NCBI RefSeq assembly: GCF_041729615.1
Contig: NZ_CP154874.1
Location: forward strand, 2,113,001 to 2,177,000
Length of the DNA: 64,000 bases
Direction of reading: 5' to 3'
From: Pseudomonas alcaligenes
Lineage (GTDB): Bacteria > Pseudomonadota > Gammaproteobacteria > Pseudomonadales > Pseudomonadaceae
Shown here: positions 10,532 to 20,621 of the stretch, in pieces
Layout: every line of letters begins with the position of its first letter
Position numbering within the stretch: position 1 is the stretch's first letter
Translations under genes and position numbers: made by a program
Notes under the pieces: generated by a model
Databases searched by the model: none
The model's input: the letters and a program-made list of their open reading frames with translations, nothing else
What the model was told of the DNA's origin: nothing

Positions 10532-11451
10532 CCCGCCAGCGGCGAGAACACCGACCAGCCGATGCGCTCGCTGAGCAGCTCCAGCGCCGCCATGCCGGCC
10601 AGCGAGTTGCCGGCGGCGTTCAGCTCCGGCGACCACACGCAGACAGTGAAGCGCCCCGGCACCACCGCGACTATGCCGCCACCGACGCCGCTCTTGCCCG
10701 GCAGGCCGACCCGATAGGCGAAGTTGCCGGCCTCGTCGTACAGCCCGCTGGTGGCCATGATGGCGTTGACCTGCTGGGTCTGGCGCGGCGTCAGCACCTG
10801 GCCACCGCCGTGCCGGCAGAAGCCCTGGTTGGCCAGGAAACCGAAGGCGCGCGCCAGGTCCACGCAGCTCATGGCCAGGGCGCAGTGGTGGAAGTAGCTG
10901 CGCAGCACCTCCTCGACCTCGTTGTGGAAGTTACCGAAGGCCTGCATCAGGTAGGCCGCGGCGGCGTTGCGCGCGCGGTGCTGGTACTCCGACTCGGCGA
11001 CCTTGGCGTCCGACACCACCAGCGGGTTGCCCGACAGGCGCCGCACCAGGTCGCGCAGCGACAGCGCCGGGGCGGCGAAGCGCGACTGGTTGATGTCGCA
11101 GATCACCAGGGCGCCGGCGTTGATGAAGGGGTTGCGCGGCCGGCCGCGCTCGAACTCCAGCTGCACCAGCGAGTTGAACGGCTGGCCCGAGGGCTCGTGG
11201 CCGAGGCGCTGCCAGATGTCCTCGCCGGAGTGCTGGATGGCCTGCACCAGGCTGAACACCTTGGAGATGCTCTGGATCGAGAAGGGCTCGGCGGCATCGC
11301 CGGCGGTGTACAGGCTGCCGTCCACGCCGTAGACGGCGATGCCCAGGCGCGCGGCCGGCACCTCGGCCAGGGCCGGGATGTAGTCGGCCACCTTGCCGCG
11401 GCCCAGCAGGGGGCGGACCTGGTCCAGAATCTCGTTCAACAGCGCCTGCAT
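10528..11451 (-). CDS. glsA: Glutaminase
   Basis: A 307-residue serine-dependent glutaminase that converts L-glutamine to glutamate and ammonia. It carries the beta-lactamase-like SxxK motif [12 protein letters not shown] (about residues 58-69), [10 protein letters not shown] near residue 108, and [15 protein letters not shown] near residue 255, all typical of the GlsA/GlsB family. Length is usual. The ATG at 11451 follows GAGGTGGAGC. It converges with the asparaginase gene; the stop codons overlap. Glutaminase and asparaginase side by side support amide nitrogen use. Confidence 0.93.
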   Translation of the reverse strand: MQALLNEILDQVRPLLGRGKVADYIPALAEVPAARLGIAVYGVDGSLYTAGDAAEPFSIQSISKVFSLVQAIQHSGEDIWQRLGHEPSGQPFNSLVQLEFERGRPRNPFINAGALVICDINQSRFAAPALSLRDLVRRLSGNPLVVSDAKVAESEYQHRARNAAAAYLMQAFGNFHNEVEEVLRSYFHHCALAMSCVDLARAFGFLANQGFCRHGGGQVLTPRQTQQVNAIMATSGLYDEAGNFAYRVGLPGKSGVGGGIVAVVPGRFTVCVWSPELNAAGNSLAGMAALELLSERIGWSVFSPLAG

Positions 11452-11644
11452 GCTCCACCTCTTGCGTTCGCGGGTGCCGAACTAGACGTCCGCGGCGGGC
11501 TCGCCATCACAGCGCGGGCGACCCGCCCGGCGCCTGCCACTGGCGATAATGGCCGCAATTATCCCTTTGTTGGCCGGCGTTATCGTTCTCCCGGCCCGCA
11601 CGGGGTGCCAACAATGCGTGCAGCCCATCGCGGAGAACAACCAG

Positions 11645-12673
11645 ATGCTGACCTTCTACAGCGACGACCACCGCCTGCACCATGCCAGTGGCGAGATGGT
11701 CGGCGGCGAATACAGGCCCTGCTTCGAGATGCCGGCGCGCGCCGACCACGTGCTGGCCCGGGTACGCGAGCGCAGGCTCGGCGAAGTGCTGGCGCCGCAG
11801 GACTTCGGCCTGGCGCCGATCGTGCGCATCCACAGCGCCGACTACCTGGAGTTCCTGCAGAAGGCCTGGGCCGGCTGGGCCGCCCAGGGCAACACGGCGG
11901 ACTTCCTGCCCGGCGTGTTCCCGGCTCGCCACCTGCGTGCCAGGCGCCCGGACGACCTGTACGGCCAGTACGGCTTCCACAGCTTCGATTGCTTCGCGCC
12001 GATCACCGCCGGCACCTGGCAGGCGGCCTACAGCTCCGCCCAGGTCGCCCTGAGCGCGCAGCGCGAGATCGCCGCCGGCGCCCACGGCGTCTTCGCCCTG
12101 TGCCGGCCGCCGGGCCACCACGCCAGCGCCGACGTGATGGGCGGCTACTGCTACCTGAACAACGTGGCCATCGCCGCCCAGGCCTGCCTCGACCAGGGCG
12201 CCGCGCGGGTGGCCATCCTCGACGTCGACTACCATCACGGCAACGGCACCCAGTCGATCTTCTACGAGCGCGACGACGTGCTGGTGGCCAATATCCACGG
12301 CAGCCCGAGCTTCGAGTACCCGCACTTCCTCGGCTACGCCGACGAGACCGGCGCCGGCCGTGGCGAGGGCTGCAACCTCAATTTGCCACTGGCCGCCGGC
12401 AGCGCCTGGGATACCTGGGGCGCCGCCCTGGAGACGGCCTGCAAGCGCATCGCCGCCCATGACCCGGACGTGCTGCTGGTGTCCCTCGGCGTCGACACCT
12501 ACCAGGCCGACCCGATCTCCAGCTTCAAGCTCGACAGCCCGGACTACCTGCGCATGGGCGAACGCATCGCCGCGCTGGGCAAGCCGACCCTGTTCGTCAT
12601 GGAGGGCGGCTACGCGGTCGCCGAAATCGGCATCAACGCCGTCAACGTACTCGAAGGCTTCCAGGGCGCCTGA
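11645..12673 (+). CDS. aphA: Acetylpolyamine amidohydrolase (histone deacetylase family)
   Basis: A 342-residue zinc deacetylase of the HDAC/AphA fold that removes acetyl groups from acetylated polyamines such as acetylputrescine. Visible motifs are RPPGHHA (catalytic His pair, about residue 158), GYCYLNNVAIAA, and LDVDYHHGNGTQ (zinc ligands, about residue 196), plus the C-terminal GGY. The start at 11645 follows GGAGAACAACC and gives MLTFYSDDH, a usual AphA start. The next gene, 29 bases on, encodes a polyamine-binding protein; this order is also known to me for P. aeruginosa PA1409-PA1410. Together they would import and deacetylate polyamines. Confidence 0.9.
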   Translation: MLTFYSDDHRLHHASGEMVGGEYRPCFEMPARADHVLARVRERRLGEVLAPQDFGLAPIVRIHSADYLEFLQKAWAGWAAQGNTADFLPGVFPARHLRARRPDDLYGQYGFHSFDCFAPITAGTWQAAYSSAQVALSAQREIAAGAHGVFALCRPPGHHASADVMGGYCYLNNVAIAAQACLDQGAARVAILDVDYHHGNGTQSIFYERDDVLVANIHGSPSFEYPHFLGYADETGAGRGEGCNLNLPLAAGSAWDTWGAALETACKRIAAHDPDVLLVSLGVDTYQADPISSFKLDSPDYLRMGERIAALGKPTLFVMEGGYAVAEIGINAVNVLEGFQGA

Positions 12674-12702
12674 GCCCGACACAACCAGGGGAGACAACCA
12701 CC

Positions 12703-13806
12703 ATGCACAAGACCATCCCGCTGCTGCTCGGCGCCTCGCTGTGCGCCGCCACCCTGCACGCCAGCGCCGCCGAAGCGCCGGTGCGCGAGCTGCGCGTGTA
12801 CAACTGGGCCGACTACATGCTGCCGTCGGTGCCCAAGGACTTCGCCAAGAGCAGCGGCATCAAGCTGACCTGGGACGTGTTCGACACCAACGAGGCGCTG
12901 GAGGCCAAGCTGCTCGCCGGCAATTCCGGCTACGACCTGGTGGTGCCGTCCAATACCTTCCTCGACGTGCAGATCAAGGCCGGCGTATTCCAGAAGCTGG
13001 ACAAGTCCAAGCTGCCCAACTGGCAGCACCTGGACCCCAACCTGCTGCAGCTGATGGCCACCAACGACCCGGGCAACCAGTACGCCGTGCCCTACATGTA
13101 CGGCACCGTGCTGCTCGGTTACAACCCGGACAAGGTGCGCGCGGCGCTCGGCGAGAATGCCCCGCTGGACAGCTGGGACCTGGTGTTCAAGCCGGAGAAC
13201 ATGGAGAAGCTCAAGGCCTGCGGCGTGGCCATGCTCGACACGCCGACCGACATCCTGCCGATCGCCCTCGACTACCTGGGCCTGGACCCCAACAGCACCA
13301 ACCCGGCCGACTACGACAAGGCCGCCGAGCTGATGATGCAGATCCGCCCCTACGTCACCTACTTCCACTCGGCCAAGTACATGACCGACATCGCCAACGG
13401 CGACATCTGCGTGGCCATCGGCTACTCCGGCAGCTTCTACCAGTTCGCCAACCGGGCCAAGGAAGCCGGCAACGGCGTGGTGGTGAAATGGAAGCTGCCG
13501 AAGGAAGGCGCGCCGCTGTGGTACGACTCCTTCGCCATCCCGGCCAGCGCCCAGAACGTCGAGGAGGCCCACGCCTTCCTCAACCACCTGCTGGAGCCGA
13601 AGGTGGTGGCGCCGATCAGCGACTTCCTCGGCTACCCGAACCCGAACAAGGACGCCATGCCACTGGTGAGCGCGGCCATCCGCGACGATGTCGACCTGAC
13701 CCCGCCGCCCGCGGTGCAGCAGAACCTCTACGTGCTCAAGCCGCTGCCGCAGAAGATCGAGCGGGTGCGCACGCGCGTCTGGAGCAAGATCAAGACCGGC
13801 AGCTGA
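12703..13806 (+). CDS. Polyamine ABC transporter periplasmic binding protein (PotF/SpuD-like)
   Basis: A 367-residue periplasmic binding protein with a clear signal peptide (MHKTIPLLLGASLCAATLHA, cleaved about residue 22), followed by LRVYNWADYMLPSVPKDFAKSSGIK, the PotF-type N-terminus. YAVPYMYGTVLLGYN and a final PLPQKIERVRTRVW also match that family. It follows aphA closely and probably supplies acetylated or free polyamine to it through a shared ABC transporter encoded elsewhere. It is the second PotF-type protein in this window (the first is at 1957) and the two differ clearly in sequence. Confidence 0.88.
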   Translation: MHKTIPLLLGASLCAATLHASAAEAPVRELRVYNWADYMLPSVPKDFAKSSGIKLTWDVFDTNEALEAKLLAGNSGYDLVVPSNTFLDVQIKAGVFQKLDKSKLPNWQHLDPNLLQLMATNDPGNQYAVPYMYGTVLLGYNPDKVRAALGENAPLDSWDLVFKPENMEKLKACGVAMLDTPTDILPIALDYLGLDPNSTNPADYDKAAELMMQIRPYVTYFHSAKYMTDIANGDICVAIGYSGSFYQFANRAKEAGNGVVVKWKLPKEGAPLWYDSFAIPASAQNVEEAHAFLNHLLEPKVVAPISDFLGYPNPNKDAMPLVSAAIRDDVDLTPPPAVQQNLYVLKPLPQKIERVRTRVWSKIKTGS

Positions 13807-13844
13807 GTGCGGCCGAGGCGCGACACCTGATGGCAGCCCAAACA

Positions 13845-13872
13845 AAGAAGCCGGTCATGCGACCGGCTTCTT
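13845..13872. terminator. Bidirectional terminator between convergent genes
   Basis: A perfect 12-bp stem, AAGAAGCCGGTC (13845-13856) with GACCGGCTTCTT (13861-13872), and a 4-base loop. The A-rich and T-rich arm ends would let it work for both the binding-protein gene and the convergent gene at 13890. Confidence 0.8.
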
Positions 13873-13889
13873 CGTTGCGGGGTGAAGGA

Positions 13890-14228
13890 TCAGTCCTTCC
13901 TGTAGCCGCTCTCGGTGCAGCCCAGGCAGCGCACGAAGGCGGCCATGCCCGGCTCCACTACCAGAGCCTTGCCGGCTTCGCCGACATTGCCGCCGGCCGC
14001 GGTGAACGGCAGGCTGACCACGAACAGGCCGGCGCCGATGATGGTGCCGGCGATCAGCAGCGGGCGGGCGATCAGCAGGTCGCCAACCATGGCGTAGGCG
14101 GGCGGCGCTTCCAGGGTATAGGTGGGGTCGCCGCTGGTGTTCTGCTGTACCACCTCCGCCTGCGCCGGCAGTGCCAGCAGGCCAGTGGTCAGAGCCAAGA
14201 CAGCGGCGGTGGTGCGAAACAGGTTCAT
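13890..14228 (-). CDS. Small exported protein of unknown function with two hydrophobic segments
   Basis: A 112-residue protein with an N-terminal signal peptide ([24 protein letters not shown]) and, in the mature part, one long hydrophobic stretch around [19 protein letters not shown]. The C-terminus holds [12 protein letters not shown] with a CxxC pair. The start at 14228 has AAGGA 8 bases upstream; an in-frame ATG at 14243 lacks one. I do not recognise the family. It could be an inner-membrane or periplasmic protein. It shares a terminator with the convergent polyamine-binding gene. Confidence 0.65.
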   Translation of the reverse strand: MNLFRTTAAVLALTTGLLALPAQAEVVQQNTSGDPTYTLEAPPAYAMVGDLLIARPLLIAGTIIGAGLFVVSLPFTAAGGNVGEAGKALVVEPGMAAFVRCLGCTESGYRKD

Positions 14229-14312
14229 GGCGCGGTCCTTCATTTGTGTAGTTATGGCAGAGCGTTGCAGCTAACTATAACAGCGCTCTGGCAATTGTCA
14301 GCGTGAACGCCG

Positions 14313-14891
14313 TCAATCGCCGTGGAAGGCATTCTCCGGCTTCTTCGGCACATAGGGGCGGAAGAACGCCAGCAGCGCCTCGAGATCGGCCTCGGCATCG
14401 CCGCTCGGCTGGAACGGTGCCCCGATCACCACGCGGCGATTGGCGAAGTCCAGCGCCCCCGGCACGATCGGCACGCCGGCGCCTAGGGCGATGTGGTAGA
14501 AGCCCATCTTCCAGCGCTCGACCTTCTTGCGCGTGCCCTCCGGTGACAGCACCAGGATGAACTCGCGGTTATCGCGGAAGCTCTGGATCGCCTGTTCCAC
14601 CATGTTCAGGCTGAGGTGGCGCTGGATCGGGATGCCACCCCAGCTGCGCAGCAGGCCGCCGAAGGGCCAGCGGAAGATGCTGTGCTTGCCGAACCAGCGC
14701 GCGTTCAGGCGCAGCACGAACTTCAGGGCGATGAAGATCACGAAGTCCCAGTTGGAGGTGTGGTGGGCGCCGATGGCGACGAACTTTTCGAGCCGTGGCA
14801 GCTCGCCCTCGATGCGCCAGCCCATGAGCTTCAGCGCGGTGCGCCCGACCCACTCGGCGAGCGGGTTGGGCGGCAGGTAATTGCCGTACAT
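14313..14891 (-). CDS. Lysophospholipid acyltransferase family protein (PlsC-like)
   Basis: A 192-residue protein of the glycerol-3-phosphate/lysophosphatidic acid acyltransferase superfamily. The catalytic motif appears as HHTSNWD (about residues 43-49), a form of HX4D, and the substrate motif as LSPEGTRKK (about residue 114). GVPIVPGALDF matches the last conserved block. It would transfer an acyl chain to a lysophospholipid or similar substrate at the inner membrane. The NWD variant is typical of short proteobacterial members often found beside unrelated genes. The specific substrate cannot be told. It lies 38 bases downstream of mutM. Confidence 0.83.
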   Translation of the reverse strand: MYGNYLPPNPLAEWVGRTALKLMGWRIEGELPRLEKFVAIGAHHTSNWDFVIFIALKFVLRLNARWFGKHSIFRWPFGGLLRSWGGIPIQRHLSLNMVEQAIQSFRDNREFILVLSPEGTRKKVERWKMGFYHIALGAGVPIVPGALDFANRRVVIGAPFQPSGDAEADLEALLAFFRPYVPKKPENAFHGD

Positions 14892-14929
14892 CCTGGTTCC
14901 TACTGCTTGTTCTTATTCTGGGTGAAGCG

Positions 14930-15742
14930 TTAGCGCTGGCATTTCGGGCAGTACACGCTGGCGCGCTGGCCCAGTTTCACCTCGCGCAGGGTCGTGCCGC
15001 AAACCTTGCAGAACTCCCCGCCACGGCCATAGGCGAACAGCTCCTGCTGGAAGTAGCCGGGCTGGCCGTCGCCGCCGATGAAGTCGCGCAGGGTGGTGCC
15101 GCCGCGCTCGATGGCATAGGCGAGGATGCGCTTGATCTCCTCGGCCAATCTCACATAGCGCGCCCGCGAGATGGAGCCGGCCTCGCGGCGCGGGTCGATG
15201 CCGGCGGCGAACAGGGCCTCGGTCGCGTAGATGTTGCCGACGCCGACCACCACCGCGTTGTCCATGATGAAGGGCTTGACCGCCATGCTGCGCCCGCGCG
15301 ACTGCTGGAACAGGCGCTCGCCGTCGAAGGCGGCGGTCAGCGGCTCCGGCCCCAACTTGGCCAGCAGCTCGTGATGCAGCGGGTCACTGCTCCACAGCAG
15401 CGCACCGAAGCGCCGCGGGTCGGTGTAGCGCAACGCCAGGCCCGACTCCAGCTCGATATCGACATGCTCGTGCTTGCCCGCCGGGGTGCCCACCGGCACC
15501 AGGCGCAGGTTGCCGGACATGCCCAGGTGGCCGATCAGGGTGCCGCTCTCGGCCTGGATCAGCAGGTACTTGGCGCGCCGCTCGACGCACTCGATGCGCT
15601 GGCCGGACAGGCGCACGTCGAGGTCCTCGGGGATCGGCCAGCGCAGCCGGCGCTCGCGCACCACCACGCGGGTGACGCGCTGGCCGACGAGATGGGGGGC
15701 GATGCCGCGGCGGGTGGTTTCGACTTCGGGTAGTTCGGGCAT
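14930..15742 (-). CDS. mutM: Formamidopyrimidine-DNA glycosylase
   Basis: A 270-residue base-excision repair enzyme that removes oxidised purines such as 8-oxoguanine. The N-terminus [14 protein letters not shown] is diagnostic: Pro2 is the catalytic nucleophile and Glu3 assists. A helix-two-turn-helix region ([13 protein letters not shown]) is near residue 170, and the C-terminal zinc finger has CKVC and CPKC pairs. Length is normal. It is followed on the same strand by the acyltransferase gene. Confidence 0.96.
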   Translation of the reverse strand: MPELPEVETTRRGIAPHLVGQRVTRVVVRERRLRWPIPEDLDVRLSGQRIECVERRAKYLLIQAESGTLIGHLGMSGNLRLVPVGTPAGKHEHVDIELESGLALRYTDPRRFGALLWSSDPLHHELLAKLGPEPLTAAFDGERLFQQSRGRSMAVKPFIMDNAVVVGVGNIYATEALFAAGIDPRREAGSISRARYVRLAEEIKRILAYAIERGGTTLRDFIGGDGQPGYFQQELFAYGRGGEFCKVCGTTLREVKLGQRASVYCPKCQR

Positions 15743-15801
15743 GACGGGCTCGGGTACTGCGGGGCAGCCGCCATCCTAGCGGGAAGGCGGCGAACGGGGA
15801 A

Positions 15802-16698
15802 TCAGCCCGGGCCCAGCTCGCGGATCGACTCCTTGAGGTTCTCGAAGTCGTATTCGGACAGCCCCACGTACTCCAGCACCAGGGTCTGGATGCACTCCCA
15901 CTCGTGGTCGCGCTCCTGGTTGCCCAGCACCTTGTAGCTGGAGCAGATGTGCTCGGCCATCTTGAGGATGGCCATCAGCGTCTTCAGCTGGGCGTCGCGG
16001 GCGACATCCTCCTCGAAGAAGGACAGCGCGTTGTGGTGGTTGGCGATGGCCTCGCACAGGTGCAGCGGCAGGTTCCACGACTTGGCGGTGAAGTAGCCCA
16101 CCACCGCGTGGTTGGTGTTGAGCAGGCGGTTTTCGGTATCCACCACGCGGCGCTCGCTGCCGGCGTTGTAGTAGGCCTCCTCGAGCACCGTCATGTAGTT
16201 GGGGAAGCGCTTGAGCATCAGCGGGATGCCGCAGTTGTGGAACAGCCCCAGGGTGTAGGCCTCGTCCGGCGACTGGTAGCCGATGCGCTTGGCCAGGGTC
16301 AGGCAGGTCATGGCCACGTCCTGGGCGGTGTCCCAGAAACGGTTGAGGGTGACGATGGCCTCGTCGGTCAGCTCGCCCTTGATCGACTGGGCGTTGATCA
16401 GGTTGATCACCGTGTTGCAGCCGAGCAGGTTGACCGCCTGCTGGATCGAGGCGATGCGGTTGGACAGGCCGAAGTGCGGCGAGTTGACGATCTTCAGCAA
16501 CGCGCCTGACAGGCCCGGGTCCTGGCTGATCAGCTTGGCGATGGTCTTCAGGTCCGGGTTGGGCAGGAACTGCTCCATCTGCAGATCCACCATGATTTGC
16601 GGCTGCGGCGGCACGCTGATGCCCTGCAGCACCTGCTGGATCTGTTCGGCGGAGAGTTCGTGGGCCATGGCGAGGAACTGAAGTGAGAAATTCGCCAT
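15802..16698 (-). CDS. HDOD-domain protein
   Basis: A 298-residue protein made almost wholly of an HDOD domain, a degenerate relative of HD phosphohydrolases found in signalling proteins. LQGISVPPQPQIMVDLQ opens the domain, DPGLSGALLKIVNSPHFGL matches its most conserved block, and YTLGLFHNCGIPLM and HAVVGYFTAKSWNLP follow. No GGDEF, EAL or receiver domain is attached. The role is probably signalling or cell-cycle related, but no substrate is known. Start is uncertain: ATG 16698 or 16668 (MAHELSAEQIQQ); neither has a good ribosome site. Confidence 0.85.
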   Translation of the reverse strand: MANFSLQFLAMAHELSAEQIQQVLQGISVPPQPQIMVDLQMEQFLPNPDLKTIAKLISQDPGLSGALLKIVNSPHFGLSNRIASIQQAVNLLGCNTVINLINAQSIKGELTDEAIVTLNRFWDTAQDVAMTCLTLAKRIGYQSPDEAYTLGLFHNCGIPLMLKRFPNYMTVLEEAYYNAGSERRVVDTENRLLNTNHAVVGYFTAKSWNLPLHLCEAIANHHNALSFFEEDVARDAQLKTLMAILKMAEHICSSYKVLGNQERDHEWECIQTLVLEYVGLSEYDFENLKESIRELGPG

Positions 16699-16765
16699 AG
16701 TTTAGCCAAAGCTTTCCCGACGCCACAGCCAAGTTTTGTAAACGCCGTGAGCCGGGCGAAACGGC

Positions 16766-16771
16766 TATAAT
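16766..16771 (+). promoter_or_regulatory. Probable -10 element of rlmI promoter
   Basis: A perfect TATAAT lies 27 bases before the rlmI start. No good -35 match is seen at normal spacing, so the assignment rests on the -10 alone. Confidence 0.4.
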
Positions 16772-16798
16772 TCCGCTCTTTTTTCGCGGAGTAGCCCC

Positions 16799-17995
16799 AT
16801 GTCCCTGCCCAGCCTGCGCCTCAAAGCCAATGCCGATCGCCGCCTGCGCGCGGGCCACCTGTGGGTCTACAGCAACGAGATCGATGTGGCCGCCACGCCC
16901 CTGAACCTGTTCCAGCCCGGCGACCAGGCCGTGCTCGAAGCCGCCGGCGGCAAGGCCCTGGGCATCGTCGCGATGAGCCCGAACAACCTGATCTGCGCCC
17001 GCCTGCTGTCGCGCGACGTCAAGCACGTGCTGGACAAGTCGCTGCTGGTGCACCGCCTGAACGTGGCCCTGAGCCTGCGCGAGCGCCTGTTCGACACCCC
17101 GCACTACCGCCTGGTCTACGGCGACTCCGACCTGCTGCCAGGCCTGGTGGTGGACCGCTTCGGCGACCACCTGGTGGTGCAGCTGGCCTCGGCCGCCATG
17201 GAGCGCGCCAAGGACGCGGTGATCGAGGCCCTGGTGCAGGTCCTCAAGCCGCGCGGCATCCTGTTCAAGAACGACTCCGCCGCGCGCGATGCCGAGGGTC
17301 TCACCCGCTACGTCGAGACCGCCTTCGGCCTGGTGCCGGAGTGGGTGGCGCTGGAAGAGAACGGCGTGAAGTTCGAGGCGCCGGTGCAGGGCGGGCAGAA
17401 GACCGGCTGGTTCTACGACCACCGCATGAACCGCGCGCGCCTGGCCCCCTACGTCAAGGGCAAGCGCGTGCTCGACCTGTTCAGCTACGTCGGCGGCTGG
17501 GGCGTGCAGGCCGCCGCCTTCGGCGCCAGCGAAGTGTTCTGCGTCGACGGCTCGGCCCTGGCCCTGGACGGCGTGGAGCGCAACGCCACCCTCAACGGCG
17601 TGGCCGAGAAGGTCACCTGCATCGAGGGCGATGTGTTCGAGGCGCTGAAGGAACTGAAGGCCGCCGAGGAGCGCTTCGACGTGGTGGTCGCCGACCCGCC
17701 CGCCTTTATCAAGCGGAAAAAAGATCTCAAGAACGGCGAGGCCGCCTACCGCCGCCTCAACGAACAGGCCATGCGCCTGCTCAACAAGGACGGCATCCTG
17801 GTCAGCGCCAGCTGCTCCATGCACCTGCCCGAGGACGACCTGCAGAACATCCTGCTGACCAGCGCCCGCCACCTCGACCGCAACATCCAGCTGCTGGAAC
17901 GCGGCGGCCAGGGCCCGGACCACCCGGTGCACCCGGCAATCCCGGAAACCCGCTACATCAAGAGCCTGACCGCGCGCCTGCTGCCCAACAGCTGA
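16799..17995 (+). CDS. rlmI: 23S rRNA (cytosine-C5) methyltransferase RlmI-like
   Basis: A 398-residue SAM-dependent methyltransferase of the RlmI family, which methylates C1962 of 23S rRNA in E. coli. An N-terminal PUA domain ([14 protein letters not shown]) is followed by the EEHD-like linker, then the Rossmann methyltransferase domain: [20 protein letters not shown] (SAM motif I, about residue 223) and [14 protein letters not shown] (catalytic region, about residue 296). [11 protein letters not shown] near residue 340 is also typical. The ATG has GGAG 8 bases upstream. Length matches RlmI. Confidence 0.92.
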   Translation: MSLPSLRLKANADRRLRAGHLWVYSNEIDVAATPLNLFQPGDQAVLEAAGGKALGIVAMSPNNLICARLLSRDVKHVLDKSLLVHRLNVALSLRERLFDTPHYRLVYGDSDLLPGLVVDRFGDHLVVQLASAAMERAKDAVIEALVQVLKPRGILFKNDSAARDAEGLTRYVETAFGLVPEWVALEENGVKFEAPVQGGQKTGWFYDHRMNRARLAPYVKGKRVLDLFSYVGGWGVQAAAFGASEVFCVDGSALALDGVERNATLNGVAEKVTCIEGDVFEALKELKAAEERFDVVVADPPAFIKRKKDLKNGEAAYRRLNEQAMRLLNKDGILVSASCSMHLPEDDLQNILLTSARHLDRNIQLLERGGQGPDHPVHPAIPETRYIKSLTARLLPNS

Positions 17996-18224
17996 GTGCC
18001 GACCGCCTGCGGTCCGCCAACCTTTCCCCGGCGGCCGCGGGCGGCGTAGAATCGGGCCATTCCTCGCCACCATCCCCCGGCGGGCCCGTGAGCCCGGGCC
18101 GAACGAACGGCGACCCCGTCTCGTCCTGCGGCCCCATCCGAACGCTCGGTCACCTGCCGTTTGCATCCGGTCCAGTCGACGCTCACCATACGAACATCAC
18201 CTGATTAGCCGCAGGAACCGCGTC

Positions 18225-20063
18225 ATGCCCGATTACCGCTCGAAAACCTCCACCCACGGCCGCAACATGGCCGGCGCCCGCGCCCTGTGGCGCGCCACCG
18301 GGATGAAGGACGAAGACTTCAAGAAACCGATCATCGCCATCGCCAACTCCTTCACCCAGTTCGTGCCCGGCCACGTGCACCTGAAGGACCTGGGCCAGCT
18401 GGTCGCCCGCGAGATCGAGAAAGCCGGCGGCGTGGCCAAGGAATTCAACACCATCGCCGTGGACGACGGCATCGCCATGGGCCACGACGGCATGCTGTAT
18501 TCCCTGCCGAGCCGCGAGATCATCGCCGACTCGGTGGAATACATGGTCAACGCCCACTGCGCCGACGCCATCGTCTGCATCTCCAACTGCGACAAGATCA
18601 CCCCCGGCATGCTGATGGCCGCCCTGCGCCTGAACATCCCGGTGGTGTTCGTCTCCGGCGGGCCGATGGAAGCCGGCAAGACCAAGCTGGCCAACCACGG
18701 CCTGGACCTGGTCGACGCCATGGTGGTGGCCGCCGATGACTCCTGCTCCGACGAGAAGGTCGCCGAGTACGAGCGCAGCGCCTGCCCGACCTGCGGCAGC
18801 TGCTCCGGCATGTTCACCGCCAACTCGATGAACTGCCTGACCGAGGCCCTGGGCCTGTCGCTGCCGGGCAACGGTTCGACCCTGGCCACCCACAGCGATC
18901 GCGAGCAGCTGTTCCTGCGCGCCGGCCGCCTGGTCGTCGAGCTGTGCCAGCGCTACTACGGCGAGGGCGACGAGTCGGTGCTGCCGCGCAACGTCGCCAG
19001 CTTCAAGGCGTTCGAGAACGCCATGACCCTGGACATCGCCATGGGCGGCTCGACCAACACCATCCTGCACCTGCTGGCCGCCGCCCAGGAGGCCGAGCTG
19101 GCCTTCGACCTGCGCGACATCGACCGGCTGTCGCGCAAGGTGCCGCAACTGTGCAAGGTGGCGCCGAACATCCAGAAGTACCATATGGAAGACGTCCACC
19201 GCGCCGGCGGCATCTTCTCCATCCTCGGCGAGCTTGCCCGTGGCGGCCTGCTGCACACCGACGTGCCGACCGTGCATAGCCCGAGCATGGCTGACGCCAT
19301 CGCCCAGTGGGACATCACCCAGACCCTGGACGAGAAGGTCCACACCTTCTTCAAGGCCGGCCCAGCCGGCATCCCGACCCAGGTCGCCTTCAGCCAGAGC
19401 ACCCGCTGGGAGACCCTGGACGACGACCGCCAGAATGGCTGCATCCGCTCGGTTGAGCACGCCTACTCGCAGGAAGGCGGCCTGGCCGTGCTGTACGGCA
19501 ACATCGCCCTCGACGGCTGCGTGGTGAAGACCGCCGGCGTCGACGAATCAATCCACGTGTTCGAAGGCACGGCGAAGATCTTCGAGAGCCAGGACAGCGC
19601 CGTGAAGGGTATCCTCGCCGACGAAGTGAAGGCTGGCGACATCGTGATCATCCGCTACGAAGGCCCGAAAGGCGGCCCGGGCATGCAGGAAATGCTCTAC
19701 CCGACCAGCTACCTGAAGTCCAAGGGCCTGGGCAAGGTCTGCGCCCTGCTCACCGACGGCCGCTTCTCCGGCGGTACCTCGGGCCTGTCCATCGGCCACG
19801 CCTCGCCGGAAGCCGCCGCCGGCGGCGCCATCGGCCTGGTCAAGGACGGCGACAAGGTGCTGATCGACATCCCCAACCGCAGCATCAACCTGCTGGTGTC
19901 GGATGAAGAACTGGCCGCGCGCCGCGTCGAGCAGGACAAGAAGGGCTGGAAGCCGGTCGCCCCGCGTGCGCGCAAGGTGTCCACCGCACTGAAAGCCTAC
20001 GCCCTGCTGGCCACCAGCGCCGACAAGGGCGCGGTGCGCGACAAGGCGCTGCTCGATCAGTAA
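18225..20063 (+). CDS. ilvD: Dihydroxy-acid dehydratase
   Basis: A 612-residue iron-sulfur dehydratase of branched-chain amino-acid synthesis, making 2-keto acids from 2,3-dihydroxy acids for valine, isoleucine and pantothenate. Cluster-binding cysteines are visible in [12 protein letters not shown] (about residue 122) and [18 protein letters not shown] (about residue 187). [17 protein letters not shown] near residue 510 is the second signature. Length matches the 616-residue E. coli type. AGGA precedes the ATG. The 229-base gap to rlmI holds a possible -10 (TAGAAT near 18050) but nothing firm. Confidence 0.97.
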   Translation: MPDYRSKTSTHGRNMAGARALWRATGMKDEDFKKPIIAIANSFTQFVPGHVHLKDLGQLVAREIEKAGGVAKEFNTIAVDDGIAMGHDGMLYSLPSREIIADSVEYMVNAHCADAIVCISNCDKITPGMLMAALRLNIPVVFVSGGPMEAGKTKLANHGLDLVDAMVVAADDSCSDEKVAEYERSACPTCGSCSGMFTANSMNCLTEALGLSLPGNGSTLATHSDREQLFLRAGRLVVELCQRYYGEGDESVLPRNVASFKAFENAMTLDIAMGGSTNTILHLLAAAQEAELAFDLRDIDRLSRKVPQLCKVAPNIQKYHMEDVHRAGGIFSILGELARGGLLHTDVPTVHSPSMADAIAQWDITQTLDEKVHTFFKAGPAGIPTQVAFSQSTRWETLDDDRQNGCIRSVEHAYSQEGGLAVLYGNIALDGCVVKTAGVDESIHVFEGTAKIFESQDSAVKGILADEVKAGDIVIIRYEGPKGGPGMQEMLYPTSYLKSKGLGKVCALLTDGRFSGGTSGLSIGHASPEAAAGGAIGLVKDGDKVLIDIPNRSINLLVSDEELAARRVEQDKKGWKPVAPRARKVSTALKAYALLATSADKGAVRDKALLDQ

Positions 20064-20082
20064 GGCACGCAGCACCCCCCAT

Positions 20083-20109
20083 ATAAGCCCGGCCCCGCGC
20101 CGGGCTTAT
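20083..20109 (+). terminator. Terminator-like hairpin after ilvD
   Basis: A perfect 11-bp stem, ATAAGCCCGGC (20083-20093) with GCCGGGCTTAT (20099-20109), and a 5-base loop. It begins 20 bases after the ilvD stop. The T run is poor. Confidence 0.65.
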
Positions 20110-20153
20110 GCTTTGTAGGGCGGGTGAAACACGCGGAGTTCTCGGAGCACAGC

Positions 20154-20621
20154 ATGAAGATCGGCCTGATCAGCGATACCCATGGGCTGTTACGTCCCGA
20201 GGCACTGGCGGCGCTGGCCGGCTGCGACCATCTGCTGCATGCCGGCGATATCGGCCGACCGGAGATTCTCGACGCCCTGCGCCGGATCGCCCCGCTGACG
20301 GCGGTGCGCGGCAATAACGACGAGGGACTGGACTGGGCCAGGGAACTGCCCGAGCGGGTCGAACTGCAGCTGGGCGGCATCGACATCCACCTGGTGCACC
20401 AGGGCACTGATGTGCCGGCGCGCCTGCCCGAGTCCGTGCGCGTGGTGGTCACCGGCCATTCGCACCAGCCGCTGATCGAGGAGCGCGACGGGCGCCTGTG
20501 GGTCAACCCCGGCAGCGCCGGGCCGCGGCGCTTCAAACTACCAGTCAGTGTCGCCCTGCTGCATATCGAAGACGGCGCCGTGCGCGCCGAGCTTGTGGCG
20601 CTTCAGCTGACCCCGACGTAG
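20154..20621 (+). CDS. Metallophosphoesterase (YfcE/MJ0936 family)
   Basis: A 155-residue calcineurin-like phosphoesterase. Metal-binding motifs are in order: GLISDTHG (residues 4-11), HAGDIG (about 37), GNND (about 61) and GHSH (about 104), with NPGSAGPRR near the C-terminus. It is the minimal-domain family that hydrolyses phosphodiesters in vitro; its physiological substrate is generally unknown. The start at 20154 follows CGGAGCAC; an upstream in-frame ATG at 20124 would add residues outside the domain. Its end overlaps by 19 bases with the convergent YitT-like gene. Confidence 0.88.
   Translation: MKIGLISDTHGLLRPEALAALAGCDHLLHAGDIGRPEILDALRRIAPLTAVRGNNDEGLDWARELPERVELQLGGIDIHLVHQGTDVPARLPESVRVVVTGHSHQPLIEERDGRLWVNPGSAGPRRFKLPVSVALLHIEDGAVRAELVALQLTPT

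Noticed and set aside
10036..12462. An 808-codon plus-strand frame
   Set aside because: It spans asparaginase, the opposite-strand glutaminase and the AphA gene in the wrong frame; only GC-driven openness.
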